Of a stretch of DNA of 6,705 nucleotides, positions 6,228-6,705 are shown piece by piece. The notes beneath the pieces were generated by a model that saw only the letters and a list, made by a program, of their open reading frames with translations, had not been told where the DNA came from and made no database searches. The stretch comes from DATHSN01 sp035464115 (lineage in GTDB: Bacteria; Actinomycetota; Acidimicrobiia; Acidimicrobiales; SKKL01). Within the stretch, counting starts at the first letter, position 1; each line of letters starts with the position of its first letter. The translations under genes and the position numbers were made by a program. Location: the NCBI GenBank assembly GCA_035464115.1, contig DATHSN010000338.1:1-6705 (forward strand). The letters are read 5' to 3'.

Positions 6228-6705
6228 TGCCGGCGCGGGCGGTTGGCCGGTCCTCCGGTCTCTGCTCGACGACGCCCCAACAGGAAGACGGAGTCCTGGA
6301 CGACGAGCAGCGGACCCTCGGGTCCGAGTCGGGTCACACCGACCGAGCACAGGCCGACGAGCCCGATGAGCACCGCGGCGATGCGCGCCGCGCCACCCGT
6401 CGAGCCCTGCGCCGTGCCGAGCGCCGCCGTCTCGCCGTTGCCGTCGTCGCCACCGTCGCCGCCGCCCCGTTGCTCCTGCTCGAGGTGGCCCCCGGCGCCG
6501 ATGCGTCCACCGAGGCGGCGCTGGCCGTCATCGTCGAGGCCACGCCGGTCGACGTCACCCTCCCCGGCCTCGACGATCTCCTCGAGCTGCCCGAGGTCGC
6601 GGTGGAGGTCGACGCGCCGAAGTCGCTGTCGGCCCCCTCCGCCGACGCCACCCCCCGCATCGTCGACACGTTCAGCGGTGGCGACGCCCTGCGCGCCGAG
6701 GCCGA
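6227..6705 (+). CDS. Membrane-anchored or secreted protein, rpfB position (partial, N-terminus only)
   Basis: The reading frame is open from GTG 6227 to the right edge (159 codons plus two bases), with third positions mostly G or C, unlike the other plus-strand frames. Residues 1-68 are hydrophilic, first acidic (EDGVLDDEQ) and then strongly basic (RRATRRALRRAERRR). Residues about 69-85 form a hydrophobic helix (LAVAVVATVAAAPLLLL), either a membrane anchor or a signal peptide with a long N-region. The rest, residues 86-159, is Ala/Val/Asp-rich and outside the cell if the positive-inside rule holds. In Mycobacterium tuberculosis the gene after metG-tatD is rpfB, a peptidoglycan-cleaving resuscitation factor, so a cell-wall hydrolase is likely; no catalytic domain is within the window and I cannot recognise a DUF348 or G5 repeat. 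GTG 6227 is the only ATG/GTG start in frame before the helix; TTG 6200 is the alternative. The start is uncertain because it overlaps a possible operator. Confidence 0.6.
   Translation, partial: MPARAVGRSSGLCSTTPQQEDGVLDDEQRTLGSESGHTDRAQADEPDEHRGDARRATRRALRRAERRRLAVAVVATVAAAPLLLLEVAPGADASTEAALAVIVEATPVDVTLPGLDDLLELPEVAVEVDAPKSLSAPSADATPRIVDTFSGGDALRAEA

Noticed and set aside
6141..6366. c-di-AMP (ydaO-type) riboswitch before the rpf-like gene, as known for some Streptomyces rpf genes
   Set aside because: I could not find the conserved riboswitch core elements, and the region from 6227 on has coding character.
6366..6705. ATG at 6366 as the start of the last gene
   Set aside because: That frame gives a Pro/Ser/Arg/Cys-rich product with poor third-position GC. 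The frame starting at 6227 has the coding bias, the basic stretch and the membrane helix.

Overview
The window is very GC-rich, with coding third positions almost all G or C. It uses GTG starts freely, and most of its genes lack a Shine-Dalgarno sequence. Together with the metG-tatD order this points to an actinobacterium. The class Acidimicrobiia is my best guess, but that is inference: no rRNA or marker gene here settles it. Most of the window is housekeeping sequence. I do not see a defence island, CRISPR array, insertion sequence, tRNA or rRNA.

Layout. (1) 1-717, minus strand: the N-terminal 239 codons of a glutamyl-Q tRNA(Asp) synthetase (gluQ), running off the left edge just before its KMSKS-like loop. 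(2) 718-851: a 134-base divergent gap with a promoter-like box for each side. (3) 852-2264, plus: a soluble PAS/GAF-like/GGDEF diguanylate cyclase with intact active site and inhibitory site. It is followed 6 bases later, in the same reading frame, by a small HNH-nuclease-family gene (2271-2654). (4) 2655-2810: a convergent gap filled by two 51-bp nested palindromes, 71 bp apart. (5) 2811-3698, minus: an EamA/DMT-type membrane transporter. (6) 3699-3844: a second divergent gap with promoter-like boxes. (7) 3845-5350 metG and 5373-6140 tatD, plus strand, joined by a short junction carrying a 12-bp tandem duplication. (8) 6141-6226: a short gap. (9) 6227 to the right edge: the start of a membrane-anchored or secreted protein, in the place where rpfB sits in Mycobacterium tuberculosis (metG-tatD-rpfB-ksgA-ispE).

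How the parts fit. gluQ and metG belong to translation, and tatD is a metal-dependent DNase-family gene that commonly follows metG. The last gene is probably a cell-wall enzyme or its anchor. The GGDEF-HNH pair looks like one transcription unit whose sensory input and output are unknown. The most unusual non-coding signals are the paired palindromes, a GTnACG direct repeat at the head of the last gene that resembles MtrA-type operators, and promoter-like boxes placed so that several genes could be transcribed without a leader.
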